From: an uncultured Altererythrobacter sp. | GTDB lineage: Bacteria > Pseudomonadota > Alphaproteobacteria > Sphingomonadales > Sphingomonadaceae | Direction: 5' to 3' | NCBI GenBank assembly: GCA_937950385.1 | Contig: CALFEA010000278.1 | Location: 1-21,502 of the forward strand | DNA: 21,502 bases | Shown: positions 7,498 to 14,983 of the stretch, piece after piece | Numbering within the stretch: position 1 is the first letter of the stretch | Layout: each line of letters begins with the position of its first letter | Made by a program: the position numbers and the translations under genes | Notes under the pieces: model-generated | What the model was told of the DNA's origin: nothing | The model's input: only the letters and a program-made list of their open reading frames with translations | Database searches by the model: none

Positions 7498-8592
7498 TCA
7501 ATTTTCGCCCAGAGCTGGCGTTTTGCTGGGCGTGAATTGCGTTCCGGCAAAACGGATTGGCGAAGCTATATGATGTGCCCCGCTTTCATCCTCGACCAGC
7601 AGTCCGCGCTCTGCAATATGCGGCTGATCAAGCGCTTCGCGAAAATCAAGAACGGGCGAAAATGCAACGTCTTTGTCAGCAAACCAAGCGATCCATTCCC
7701 GTCGCGTCTTGGACGAAAATGTATCGGCTAGGAATGCGATAAGATCGCTTTGTTCACCTGCCTCGCGCTCAGCATGAGCGATCAAATCTTCGCGGCCCAA
7801 AGCGGTCAGCAAAGTGCGCGCAAACTTCATCTCGCGCCCGCCAAGTGCAACGTGTTTGCCATCCTTGGTCTTGTATATTTGGTAAAAGCCCGCACCGCCG
7901 AGCGAACGCTGACTGGTAGACTTCGGGCTTTCGCCGCCTGCAATCGCGCTGCCAGCGGTATGCGCACACCATGGCAACATTGCATCGAACATAGCGCAGT
8001 CGATATAGGCTCCCTCGCCTGTTCGATCCCTGCTCAGCAGCGCCATCAAGACCGCCGATAGACCAGTAAGGCCAGCTGCCATATCCGCGCTGGGCGCGCC
8101 TGGTACAACTGGCGTTCCATCGGCACCATCATTGACGCTAAGAAAACCAGCAAGGGCCTGCACGGCCATATCATGCGCAGGGTGATGCGCGAGTTCACCC
8201 TCTTGGCCGAACGCGGAAATTGAACAGTAAACGATGTCAGGCTTGATGGCTTTCACGCTGTCATAATCAAAACCCAACCGCTTCATAACACCGGGCCTAA
8301 AACCTTCGACAAAGACATCAGCCTCGGCGCATAATTTGGCCAGTTCAGCCTTGCCTTCTTCGCTTTTCAGATCGAGGACAAAGCTGCGCTTGCCGCGGTT
8401 GAGATTGGCGAACCACACTGAATGCGCATCATCGCCATTGCCTTCCTTAGGCAGCATATCGCGCGCTGGATCGCCCGCCGCTGGCTCGACTTTCATCACC
8501 TGCGCGCCGTGATCAGCCATCATGACAGTCATCATCGGTCCCGGCAGAAATTGCGTCAGATCGACGACCTTTATGTCCGCTAATTTACCCAT
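7498..8592 (-). CDS. CaiB/BaiF (type III) CoA-transferase 1
   Basis: Family III CoA-transferases move CoA between carboxylic acids through an Asp-anchored intermediate; the family also holds alpha-methylacyl-CoA racemases. This 364-residue protein begins with KVVDLTQFLPGPM, has LNRGKRSFVLDLKSEEG near residue 65-80 and VEGFRPGVMKRLG near 95-107, and carries the expected catalytic Asp141 in PAHDMAVQALAG. It is somewhat short, as for racemase-like members. A purine-rich AGAGGACGAG lies before ATG 8592, and 42 bases separate it from the stop of the second CaiB gene. It is the last gene of the five-gene minus operon. In itaconate- or oxalate-type pathways such enzymes supply the CoA ester from succinyl-CoA or another donor; substrate here unknown. 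Confidence 0.92.
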   Translation of the reverse strand: MGKLADIKVVDLTQFLPGPMMTVMMADHGAQVMKVEPAAGDPARDMLPKEGNGDDAHSVWFANLNRGKRSFVLDLKSEEGKAELAKLCAEADVFVEGFRPGVMKRLGFDYDSVKAIKPDIVYCSISAFGQEGELAHHPAHDMAVQALAGFLSVNDGADGTPVVPGAPSADMAAGLTGLSAVLMALLSRDRTGEGAYIDCAMFDAMLPWCAHTAGSAIAGGESPKSTSQRSLGGAGFYQIYKTKDGKHVALGGREMKFARTLLTALGREDLIAHAEREAGEQSDLIAFLADTFSSKTRREWIAWFADKDVAFSPVLDFREALDQPHIAERGLLVEDESGAHHIASPIRFAGTQFTPSKTPALGEN

Positions 8593-8634
8593 GATGCGCT
8601 CGTCCTCTGATTGGTTCTTGGCCCGCTGCCAAAA

Positions 8635-9858
8635 TCACACAATACCGCTGGCACGTAGACTGGCGATGGCATCAGCATCATAGCCCAGCTCGTCCAACAA
8701 GGCATCACTATCTGCCCCAAGCAAAGGCGCAGCGCGGTTTGGCAGGCGTTCACCGTCCAATTTGATTGGACTGGCCAGCACGTCGATGGATTCACGATCG
8801 GGATGTGAAACCGTGTCGCGCATTCCGATAGTTTGGAGCCAAGGGTTATCCATCGCATCAGCCAGCTCGTAAACCGGCGCAACCGGTACAAGTCCAGCAA
8901 GCAGTTCCTGCCAATGCGCCATCGGCTTTTGCGAAAATTCTGCATCAAGAAGCTCGGTTAAAGCGGCACGATTGGCCAGCCGGTCGGCATTGGTGGCAAA
9001 GCGGGCGTCATTCAGCAGATCGTTGCGGCCCATTCGTTGGGTCAAGATATCCCAAAATTTGGGCAGTTGGCACATAACGAACATCCACCCATCAGCCGCT
9101 TTGAACATCTGGCTGGGGGTGGCGGTGGGATGCGCCGACCGCGGGGTGCGGGCCGTTTCATCCGCCTCGTTCATATACCACAGCGCGGGGTAGCTAGTTT
9201 GATGGACCGCAGCCGACAACAGATCGGTATCTACATCGCGGCCTTTGCCGGTGCGCTGCGCATCGGTAAGCGCCGCCAGCAATCCGATGGTGAAAATCGT
9301 GCCCGTCATGAAATCGACCATCGATAGGCCCATGCGTTGCGGTTCGGTTCCTGGTTCTCCGGTCAGTGCGCAATAGCCCGCCTCTGCCTGCATCAGATAG
9401 TCATAACCCGGCCATTTCGTGCGCTCATTATCGCGCCCATATGCCGACAAATGCGCGCAAACGATCGCGGGGTTCACATCCTTGACCGCGTCATAGGTAA
9501 GCCCCAGCTTTTCCGGCAAATCGCCGCGCATATTGTTCGCCACGACATCGCTGGATGCGGCCAGCTTGCGGAAAATCGCCTGTCCCTCATCGCTGCGCAA
9601 ATCGAGTGTCAGCGATTTTTTGTTAAGATTGAAGGCCTGAAAATACAGGCTCTCCCCCTTACTGAGAAAATGCGGCCCGACCGCACGCGCCGTGTCGCCG
9701 CCGCCCACCTTTTTGCCATCAGGCCCATCTTTGCGCGGCGGCTCGATCTTGATCACCTCTGCGCCCAATTGCGCCAAATGCATGGTACCATATGGACCAG
9801 CACCATATTGCTCGGCGCTGATGATCCGAAAGCCGGCGAGAGGAAGATTGAGGCTCAT
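8635..9858 (-). CDS. CaiB/BaiF (type III) CoA-transferase 2
   Basis: This is a 407-residue type III CoA-transferase of standard length. The N-terminus has FRIISAEQYGAGPYGTMHLA followed by LGAEVIKIEPP, then LNKKSLTLDL near residue 78-87. Catalytic Asp153 sits in the canonical GYDYLMQAEAG. It is clearly diverged from the neighbouring CaiB copy, so the two probably act on different acids or form a heteromer as some succinyl-CoA-dependent transferases do. ATG 9858 is ten bases after the acyl-CoA dehydrogenase stop, with no strong ribosome site, so translational re-initiation is likely. It belongs to the CitE-MaoC-dehydrogenase operon. Confidence 0.94.
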   Translation of the reverse strand: MSLNLPLAGFRIISAEQYGAGPYGTMHLAQLGAEVIKIEPPRKDGPDGKKVGGGDTARAVGPHFLSKGESLYFQAFNLNKKSLTLDLRSDEGQAIFRKLAASSDVVANNMRGDLPEKLGLTYDAVKDVNPAIVCAHLSAYGRDNERTKWPGYDYLMQAEAGYCALTGEPGTEPQRMGLSMVDFMTGTIFTIGLLAALTDAQRTGKGRDVDTDLLSAAVHQTSYPALWYMNEADETARTPRSAHPTATPSQMFKAADGWMFVMCQLPKFWDILTQRMGRNDLLNDARFATNADRLANRAALTELLDAEFSQKPMAHWQELLAGLVPVAPVYELADAMDNPWLQTIGMRDTVSHPDRESIDVLASPIKLDGERLPNRAAPLLGADSDALLDELGYDADAIASLRASGIV

Positions 9859-9868
9859 GCTAGGTTGA

Positions 9869-11053
9869 TCAGATCTTGTTTTCTTTAAGGTGCTGCTTGG
9901 CGATAATCATTCGTTGCATTTCATTGGTACCTTCGCCGATACACATCAGCATGCTATCGCGGTAATAGCGCTCAATATCGTATTCTTTGGAGTAGGAATA
10001 TCCGCCGTAAATTCGCATTGCCTCTTGGCTGTTTTCAACCGCGGCTTCGGATGCGAAATATTTTGCAATACCCGCCTCTTTGTCGCAGCGCTCGCCAAGG
10101 TCATAGGCTTCCGATGCATCGAGCGTAAGCAACCGCGCAGCCCGGGCCCGCGTCACCATCTCGCCCAATTTAAGCTGAATCGCCTGATGCTGAGCGATCG
10201 GCTTGCCCATGGTTTCGCGCTGTTGGGAGTATTCAGTCGCGAGGCGCAAGGCCCCTTCGGCTAGGCCAACACCGCGCGCAGCGACATTGATGCGCCCCAG
10301 TTCTAGCCCGCCGGTTGCCTGGAAAAATCCTTGTCCTTCTTCACCGCCGATCAATTGGTCAGCAGGGATGCGATAGTCGTCCATGACAAGTTCAGCTGAA
10401 TCGATCGCTTTGTAACCAAGCTTGTCGAATTTCTTACCTGTCGTCAGACCGTCTCGCTTGTCTGCGATAAACAAGCTCATGCCCTTGTACCGCGGATCCG
10501 CATCAGGGTTGGTCTTGACCAGCATTGCAAAGCAATGACCGTTCACCGCGTTTGAGATCCAAGTCTTGGTGCCGTTGATCACATAATCATCACCGTCACG
10601 CACCGCGACACTGCGAATGGCCTGCAAATCGGTTCCTGCGTTGGGTTCGGTCAGGGCAAGACCGCCGCGAAGTTCACCAGAAGCCAGCTTCGGCAACCAC
10701 TTCGCCTTTTGTTGCGGTGTTCCAAAACGTTCGACCGCAGCCGCCATAATCAAATGCGAGTTAAAAATACCGGTAATCGCCATCCAATAGCTAGAAATTC
10801 GCATCACAATTTTTGCATAAGTGGTCGCGGGCAAGCCTAACCCGCCATATTCTTGACCGATAGTGGCCCCGAACAAACCCATTTCGGCCATTTGATCAAC
10901 GAGCTTTTCCGGCCAAATATCACCATGATCATGATGCTGAATAACAGGAATAACCTCGCGCTCAAGCCAACGGTCAATCGCATCCATGAAGGCGCGCTCT
11001 TCCTCTGGGTCGATGGTACGAATTTGATCTGTCAATACTGCGGCGGTTGCCAT
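9869..11053 (-). CDS. Acyl-CoA dehydrogenase
   Basis: This FAD enzyme introduces an alpha,beta double bond into an acyl-CoA and passes electrons to ETF. The 394-residue length is typical. Visible signatures are EYGGLGLP near 68-75, LTEPNAGTD at 134-142, TWISNA around 164-169, and the C-terminal IYGGYSYSKEYDIERYYRD. The active-site base is Glu374 in CIGEGTNEMQR. It is much shorter than methylsuccinyl-CoA dehydrogenase of the ethylmalonyl-CoA pathway. The start ATG 11053 has AAAGGAA eight bases upstream and lies 45 bases after the MaoC stop. Within the operon it would act after CoA-ester formation and before hydration by the MaoC protein. Chain length and branching of the substrate cannot be inferred reliably. 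Confidence 0.96.
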   Translation of the reverse strand: MATAAVLTDQIRTIDPEEERAFMDAIDRWLEREVIPVIQHHDHGDIWPEKLVDQMAEMGLFGATIGQEYGGLGLPATTYAKIVMRISSYWMAITGIFNSHLIMAAAVERFGTPQQKAKWLPKLASGELRGGLALTEPNAGTDLQAIRSVAVRDGDDYVINGTKTWISNAVNGHCFAMLVKTNPDADPRYKGMSLFIADKRDGLTTGKKFDKLGYKAIDSAELVMDDYRIPADQLIGGEEGQGFFQATGGLELGRINVAARGVGLAEGALRLATEYSQQRETMGKPIAQHQAIQLKLGEMVTRARAARLLTLDASEAYDLGERCDKEAGIAKYFASEAAVENSQEAMRIYGGYSYSKEYDIERYYRDSMLMCIGEGTNEMQRMIIAKQHLKENKI

Positions 11054-11098
11054 TGTGCTTTCCTTTGGGGGTGAGTTTAAGGGGGGAGGAGGATTGCT

Positions 11099-11608
11099 TC
11101 AGTCGTCGAGGCCGCCAAAGCCGCGGCGCCACACCAAAACAGTGCGCTTATAGTGGCTTACAATCTCTCCATTTTGATTTTTGGCGATAGTCTTAAACGT
11201 GACGATGCCTTGTTCAGGGCGGCTTTTGCTTTCACGCAATTCCAGCACTTCACTCTCGCAATATAAGGTATCACCAACGAACAATGGCTTGACCATGCGA
11301 ACCTCGTCCCAGCCAAGGTTAGCGATAGCTTTGCCGCTCGTGTCCGACACACTCATGCCAGTCATCAGCGCGATGGTGAACGGGCTAACTACAAGCGGTT
11401 TACCAAATTCGGTATCTTTCGAAAGCTCATAATCGAAATGCGCAGGATGAGTATTCATCGTAAGCAGTGTGAACCAGACATTGTCCGCATCCGTTATGGT
11501 GCGCCCAGGCCGGTGCTCATAGACGTGCCCTTCTACGAAATCTTCGAAATAGCGCCCCTGCACTTCACGGAAGCGTCCAGGGGCCACTTCGATTACGCCA
11601 TCACGCAT
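11099..11608 (-). CDS. MaoC-type (hot-dog fold) enoyl-CoA hydratase
   Basis: This 169-residue single hot-dog domain protein has GRYFEDFVEGHVYEHRPGRTITDAD at the start. It then carries a hydratase-2-like active-site segment MNTHPAHFDYE (Asn52, His54, His57, Asp59), and KPLFVGDTLYCESEV in the second half. It probably hydrates an unsaturated acyl-CoA, or dehydrates the reverse. Single-domain MaoC proteins beside a CitE lyase and a CaiB transferase are known for itaconyl-CoA hydratase loci, and the arrangement here is the same. The start ATG 11608 has AAGGAAT directly upstream and overlaps the CitE stop by eight bases. Confidence in the family is high; the itaconyl or mesaconyl specificity is only suggested by context. 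Confidence 0.92.
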   Translation of the reverse strand: MRDGVIEVAPGRFREVQGRYFEDFVEGHVYEHRPGRTITDADNVWFTLLTMNTHPAHFDYELSKDTEFGKPLVVSPFTIALMTGMSVSDTSGKAIANLGWDEVRMVKPLFVGDTLYCESEVLELRESKSRPEQGIVTFKTIAKNQNGEIVSHYKRTVLVWRRGFGGLDD

Positions 11609-12428
11609 GAGAATTCCTTTCTTTGCGCGCTAAGGTAGCGCGATGCTTTTTCACCAAGGGCGCCTCTAACATTTGCCCTTTATAACGGATCGCCTTTTCG
11701 CCGGCATCTTCATAAGCACGCAGCGCATCTGCTGCGGCATTGACGGCCTCTTCGCCGGGCTCAAACGCCGCTTCAATGGCGGGAATCTGCCTGGGGTGAA
11801 TGGCCGCTTTTGCATCAAAGCCAATGCTTTCAGCCCGGCAGCATTCCTCGGCTAAGCCCTCGTCATCATCCAATTTGACGAAGGGCACATCAATCGCTGG
11901 CAATTTATGTTCAGAGCAGGCGAACACGAATTGCTGACGGGCGGTTATAAGCGGTTCCCACGCAAGATCGACACCCAGTTCGCCAGAAAAATCCCCGCCG
12001 CCAAACATCATTGCTGCATTGCCCTTGGCAGCGGCAATCTCATGCGCATGACGCAATCCCTTGGGGGTCTCGATCAGAGGAATGAGGCCAGGGCAACGAT
12101 CACCTAAAGCCTTGTAAACCACCTCAACCTCAACCACGCTTTCCACCATAGGCAAAAGTAGAAAAGGTGGCAGCGTCTCGGCATGGATCAGTGCGGCGAG
12201 ATCGCAAATGCCTTCTGCCGTATCCACTGCATTCATCCGAAGCCCCCACCCCGCTGTTTCATTATTGGCAAACTGGCTGAGAGCACTTGCCCGCGCGGTG
12301 TCTTTGTCATCTGAACTGACCGCATCTTCCAAATCGATCACAGTAACGCCCGCGTCAGATCCGCGCGCTTTTGCAAAACGATCGGGCCTCGACCCCGGGA
12401 CAAATAACAGACTGCTGACTGCAAACAC
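11601..12428 (-). CDS. HpcH/HpaI aldolase / CitE-type acyl-CoA lyase
   Basis: This is a 275-residue CitE-like TIM-barrel lyase. LFVPGSRPDRFAKA is at residues 8-21, DLEDAV at 32-37, Arg64 is the likely CoA/carboxylate ligand, and Glu120 (LIETPKGL) and Asp146 (GGGDFSGELG) are the Mg2+ ligands. KAAIHPRQI is at 207-215. Relatives cleave malyl-, citramalyl- or beta-methylmalyl-CoA to acetyl- or propionyl-CoA plus glyoxylate or pyruvate. The start is GTG 12428, with GGAG eight bases upstream. It is the promoter-proximal gene of the five-gene operon, preceded by two copies of the shared palindrome. Being first in the operon with MaoC overlapping its end suggests these two carry out the terminal hydrate-then-cleave step. 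Confidence 0.95.
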   Translation of the reverse strand: MFAVSSLLFVPGSRPDRFAKARGSDAGVTVIDLEDAVSSDDKDTARASALSQFANNETAGWGLRMNAVDTAEGICDLAALIHAETLPPFLLLPMVESVVEVEVVYKALGDRCPGLIPLIETPKGLRHAHEIAAAKGNAAMMFGGGDFSGELGVDLAWEPLITARQQFVFACSEHKLPAIDVPFVKLDDDEGLAEECCRAESIGFDAKAAIHPRQIPAIEAAFEPGEEAVNAAADALRAYEDAGEKAIRYKGQMLEAPLVKKHRATLARKERNSHA

Positions 12429-12472
12429 GCACCAAACTCCAAACGAGCAAATTAGATGAGACCTTCCCCTTC

Positions 12473-12501
12473 ACAATTTGTCCGGACAAATCTAAAGTCA
12501 A
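12473..12501 (-). promoter_or_regulatory. Possible promoter of the CitE-MaoC-ACAD-CaiB operon
   Basis: On the minus strand TTGACT (12501-12496) matches five of six bases of the -35 consensus. A 17-base spacer leads to a weak AATTGT at 12478-12473. The spacer and the -10 region are occupied by the palindrome at 12476-12491, the layout expected for repression by polymerase exclusion. The -10 match is poor, so the call is tentative. Confidence 0.35.
12476..12491. promoter_or_regulatory. Putative GntR operator, site 2 (ATTTGTCCGGACAAAT)
   Basis: A perfect 16-base palindrome in the 125-base gap between the divergent CitE operon and DUF1838 gene. Its centre is 39 bases from the centre of the neighbouring identical site. 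It lies 48 bases upstream of the GTG start of the CitE-type lyase. The same 16-mer recurs at 12515, 17540 and 18362. Confidence 0.85.
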
Positions 12502-12514
12502 GAGAGAATCGCAA

Positions 12515-12530
12515 ATTTGTCCGGACAAAT
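12515..12530. promoter_or_regulatory. Putative GntR operator, site 3 (ATTTGTCCGGACAAAT)
   Basis: A perfect 16-base palindrome identical to the one at 12476. It ends 23 bases before the DUF1838 start codon and just before its ribosome site (GGAGAA, 12540-12545). At this distance it would sit at or after the transcription start of the plus-strand genes. Two sites 39 bases apart could allow cooperative binding over both divergent promoters. Confidence 0.85.
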
Positions 12531-12553
12531 GCGTTTTTTGGAGAACGATACCA

Positions 12554-13477
12554 ATGACACTTCGTCGTATTTTTGCAAGTTTCGTCACTGCCGCGCTGCT
12601 AAGCGCAAGCCATAGTGCAACCGCGCGGACGCTTGATCCGGCGGTCGCAGAAGACGCCATCGAAATTTCTAAGCGTTTACAATGTGGTGTTTCGGCCGAT
12701 GAACCTGCGGTCTACCATTGGTCGGGCAATATCTATGGCCGATCACCTGGACAGCGCGATAAGCTGCTTTTCAGAGGCGAAGGCATGAATATTCGCCGCT
12801 GCGTCGAGGTCAGTGATCCGGTTCGCGGAGAAGGTTGGCGGCTAATTAGCCGCGAGATCATGCTGATGCTCGACCCGAAAACTGGCGAAGTCGTCAATGA
12901 ATGGGAGAACCCCTACACTGGCAAAACGGTATCGGTGATGCAGATCCACAACGATCCCGTGAATGGCCGCCCAAACTTTCCGCGCGGCGCTGACGGAAAA
13001 CCATTCCAGCTTTCAACCATGCGCGTTGCTGGCCCTTACGTTTTCATGCCATTCGAAGTGCCGCTATTTTATACCAATCCTTTGGCAGGCGATTATCAAG
13101 AATATGTGGGCGGCAAATATCACGCGATGGAGATATTCGATTTTGCGGCACTGAAGGACGAGTTGTTCGATACGACCAAGCCCACCGCTTATCCGATGAT
13201 TAGCTGGGTACGCATTTCCGGTTGGGCCCCTTGGATGGAGATGGGTGGACGGCCTGGTCAAATGGTGTTCAACGCTATGGGCCGGAAATTGCCCGGTGGG
13301 TTTGAAGAACTGCCCGCTGTGTTGAAGAATGAAATTCGCGCGAATTATCCGATTTACGAGCAAGCGCCTCCCAAGAATGACACCCGCCGCAATGAGACAA
13401 CTTGGACCAAGTTTAAGATGCTTACCGACAAGTCACGCGCGGAATCCGCCGAGGAAAAACCTGTAGGCGGGGATTAA
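12554..13477 (+). CDS. Exported DUF1838 family protein
   Basis: This 307-residue protein has a Sec signal peptide (MTLRRIF, then a hydrophobic stretch, predicted cleavage after ATA near residue 24). The mature part follows the DUF1838 pattern: VYHWSGNIYGRSPGQ, RLISREIMLMLDPKTGEVVNEWENPYTGKTV and VMQIHNDPVN around residues 50-140, then a Trp- and Gly-rich second half (WVRISGWAPWMEMGGRPGQM). DUF1838 has no established activity that I know of. GGAGAA lies eight bases before ATG 12554. The gene is followed six bases later by the flavin amine oxidase, so the pair is probably co-transcribed and both products are periplasmic. Two copies of the shared palindrome lie directly upstream. The single Cys of the mature N-terminus (LQCGV) and Cys in RRCVEV could form a disulfide. 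Confidence 0.88.
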   Translation: MTLRRIFASFVTAALLSASHSATARTLDPAVAEDAIEISKRLQCGVSADEPAVYHWSGNIYGRSPGQRDKLLFRGEGMNIRRCVEVSDPVRGEGWRLISREIMLMLDPKTGEVVNEWENPYTGKTVSVMQIHNDPVNGRPNFPRGADGKPFQLSTMRVAGPYVFMPFEVPLFYTNPLAGDYQEYVGGKYHAMEIFDFAALKDELFDTTKPTAYPMISWVRISGWAPWMEMGGRPGQMVFNAMGRKLPGGFEELPAVLKNEIRANYPIYEQAPPKNDTRRNETTWTKFKMLTDKSRAESAEEKPVGGD

Positions 13478-13483
13478 TCTCCT

Positions 13484-14893
13484 GTGCCGATAGCTGATCG
13501 GCGTTCTTTCCTTGCAGGAAGCAGTGCGGCTTTAATCGCTGGAGCTGCGCCGCGCGCGGCATGGGGCCGCACACAGGTTGATGTTGCTATTGTTGGAGCA
13601 GGCTTAGCAGGGCTCCACGCGGCGAAAATATGCGAAAATGCGGGCCTTAGCGTAGTGGTTCTTGAGGCCGAGAACCGCATCGGAGGCAGGCTGCATACGC
13701 TTGATGATCTACCTGGCGCACCTGATGCTGGCGGTATCCAAGTTGGCGCAGGCTACAAACGTCTCCAGAATATCGCCCGCGAGCTGCGCGTTGAGCTCTC
13801 GGACAATATAGGAAGTGGTGCGGGCCGGGCGCAAACGCCTGGAAACCTCTATTCCATCGGCGGGATCACCGCCTCTCCCCAGGCCTGGCCGCAAAGCGCA
13901 GGCAATATGCTATCCGACGATGAACGCGCTATCGAACCCGCTCGTTTGCTAAGCTATTATGCGCGTAGTCTACCCCAATTCGCACAGCCTACGGACTGGC
14001 TGACTGCGCCGTCAGACCAAGACATCTCAGTTCGCCAAGCCTTGCGCCAAGCCGGAGCAAGCGCAGAGGCCCTTCGTTTAATCGAGGCCAATTTCAACGG
14101 CAATAGCCTGGCCGGGATGTCGCAGCTTCACCTTGCTCGCAGTTTCGCAATCTTTCGCAGCCAGCCCGGTCCTGTCTCAACCATTGTTGGCGGCTCGCAG
14201 CGGCTGCCTGAGGCCATGGCAAAAAGCCTAACGCGAGATGTCAGACTGGCCGAACCCGTTCGCGCTATTCAAGAGGAGGCAGATGGGGTCACATTGAAGC
14301 TGGAGGGTGGCAGTATCACCGCGCGCCATGCGATCTGCACAATTCCATTTGCGGCCATGCGCCAAATTCCGCTCCGGTCTGAAATGCCGCTAGATATGGC
14401 ACGAATGATTGCAAGCCTGCCCTACACCCGCGCCACTTTTGCTTATATCACTGCGCGCGAGCCATTTTGGCGAAGCGACCCCCTTCCCGATACGCTTTGG
14501 AGCGATGATCCTTTAATTGGCCGCATCTTTGTATTGGGCGATGAACCAGCGATGCTGAAACTATGGACGACGGGAGCTGGCGCGGACTTGCTGGATCGCT
14601 TGCCTAAAACCGATGCGGAAAGGATGATTATGGATCGCATCGAACGAGCCCGCCCCTCTGCCAAAGGCAAGCTCGACAGCGTTCAGCTTTATAGCTGGCA
14701 GCGCAATCCCCATGCACGGGGCATTTATCATCATGTTGGCACCGGCATGGCTAGCGCCTTGGCAACTTCGGCCCAAGTGCGCGGCAATCGACTCCATTTT
14801 GCGGGCGAGCACTTAGCGACCCAAAATAGCGGCATGGAAGGCGCCCTTGAGAGCGGTGAGCGTGCCGCGCGCTTCGTCATTTCAAGCGCTTAG
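13484..14893 (+). CDS. Tat-exported flavin amine oxidase family protein
   Basis: This is a 469-residue FAD-dependent amine oxidase-fold protein. The N-terminus carries a twin-arginine motif DRRSFLAG (Arg6-Arg7), a hydrophobic Ala-rich segment and cleavage near AAWG (residue 28). It would therefore be exported folded with its flavin. The dinucleotide motif VGAGLAG is at 37-43, ribose-binding Glu61 at the end of beta-2, RIGGRL at 65-70, and the C-terminal FAD motif LHFAGEHLATQNSGMEGALESGERAA. Relatives oxidise amines, amino acids or polyene and phenolic substrates, with O2 or another acceptor. The GTG start at 13484 lies six bases after the DUF1838 stop with a G-rich AGGCGGGG upstream. Pairing with DUF1838 suggests a shared periplasmic oxidation step. 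No covalent-flavin Cys is evident. Confidence 0.92.
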   Translation: MPIADRRSFLAGSSAALIAGAAPRAAWGRTQVDVAIVGAGLAGLHAAKICENAGLSVVVLEAENRIGGRLHTLDDLPGAPDAGGIQVGAGYKRLQNIARELRVELSDNIGSGAGRAQTPGNLYSIGGITASPQAWPQSAGNMLSDDERAIEPARLLSYYARSLPQFAQPTDWLTAPSDQDISVRQALRQAGASAEALRLIEANFNGNSLAGMSQLHLARSFAIFRSQPGPVSTIVGGSQRLPEAMAKSLTRDVRLAEPVRAIQEEADGVTLKLEGGSITARHAICTIPFAAMRQIPLRSEMPLDMARMIASLPYTRATFAYITAREPFWRSDPLPDTLWSDDPLIGRIFVLGDEPAMLKLWTTGAGADLLDRLPKTDAERMIMDRIERARPSAKGKLDSVQLYSWQRNPHARGIYHHVGTGMASALATSAQVRGNRLHFAGEHLATQNSGMEGALESGERAARFVISSA

Positions 14894-14913
14894 CTGAAGC
14901 TGAATCGCAATAA

Positions 14914-14942
14914 AAGAGCGGGGACATTGTGCCCCCGCTCTT
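14914..14942 (-). terminator. Intrinsic terminator between converging amine oxidase and TonB receptor 1
   Basis: A perfect 10-base-pair stem (AAGAGCGGGG / CCCCGCTCTT) encloses a 9-base loop. On the minus strand it is followed by TTTTATTG, so it is a standard rho-independent terminator for TonB receptor 1, whose stop codon is 42 bases upstream. On the plus strand the stem follows the amine oxidase stop but lacks a real T-run, so it would work only weakly for that gene. Confidence 0.85.
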
Positions 14943-14983
14943 CATAATTGTGTTAGCCACAGGCGGCCGCTTGGCTGCCTTTC

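Noticed and set aside
12396..12403. Half-operator GGACAAAT inside the CitE-type lyase gene
   Set aside because: It has no matching left half and encodes part of the conserved FVPGSRPD segment, so it is explained by coding constraint.
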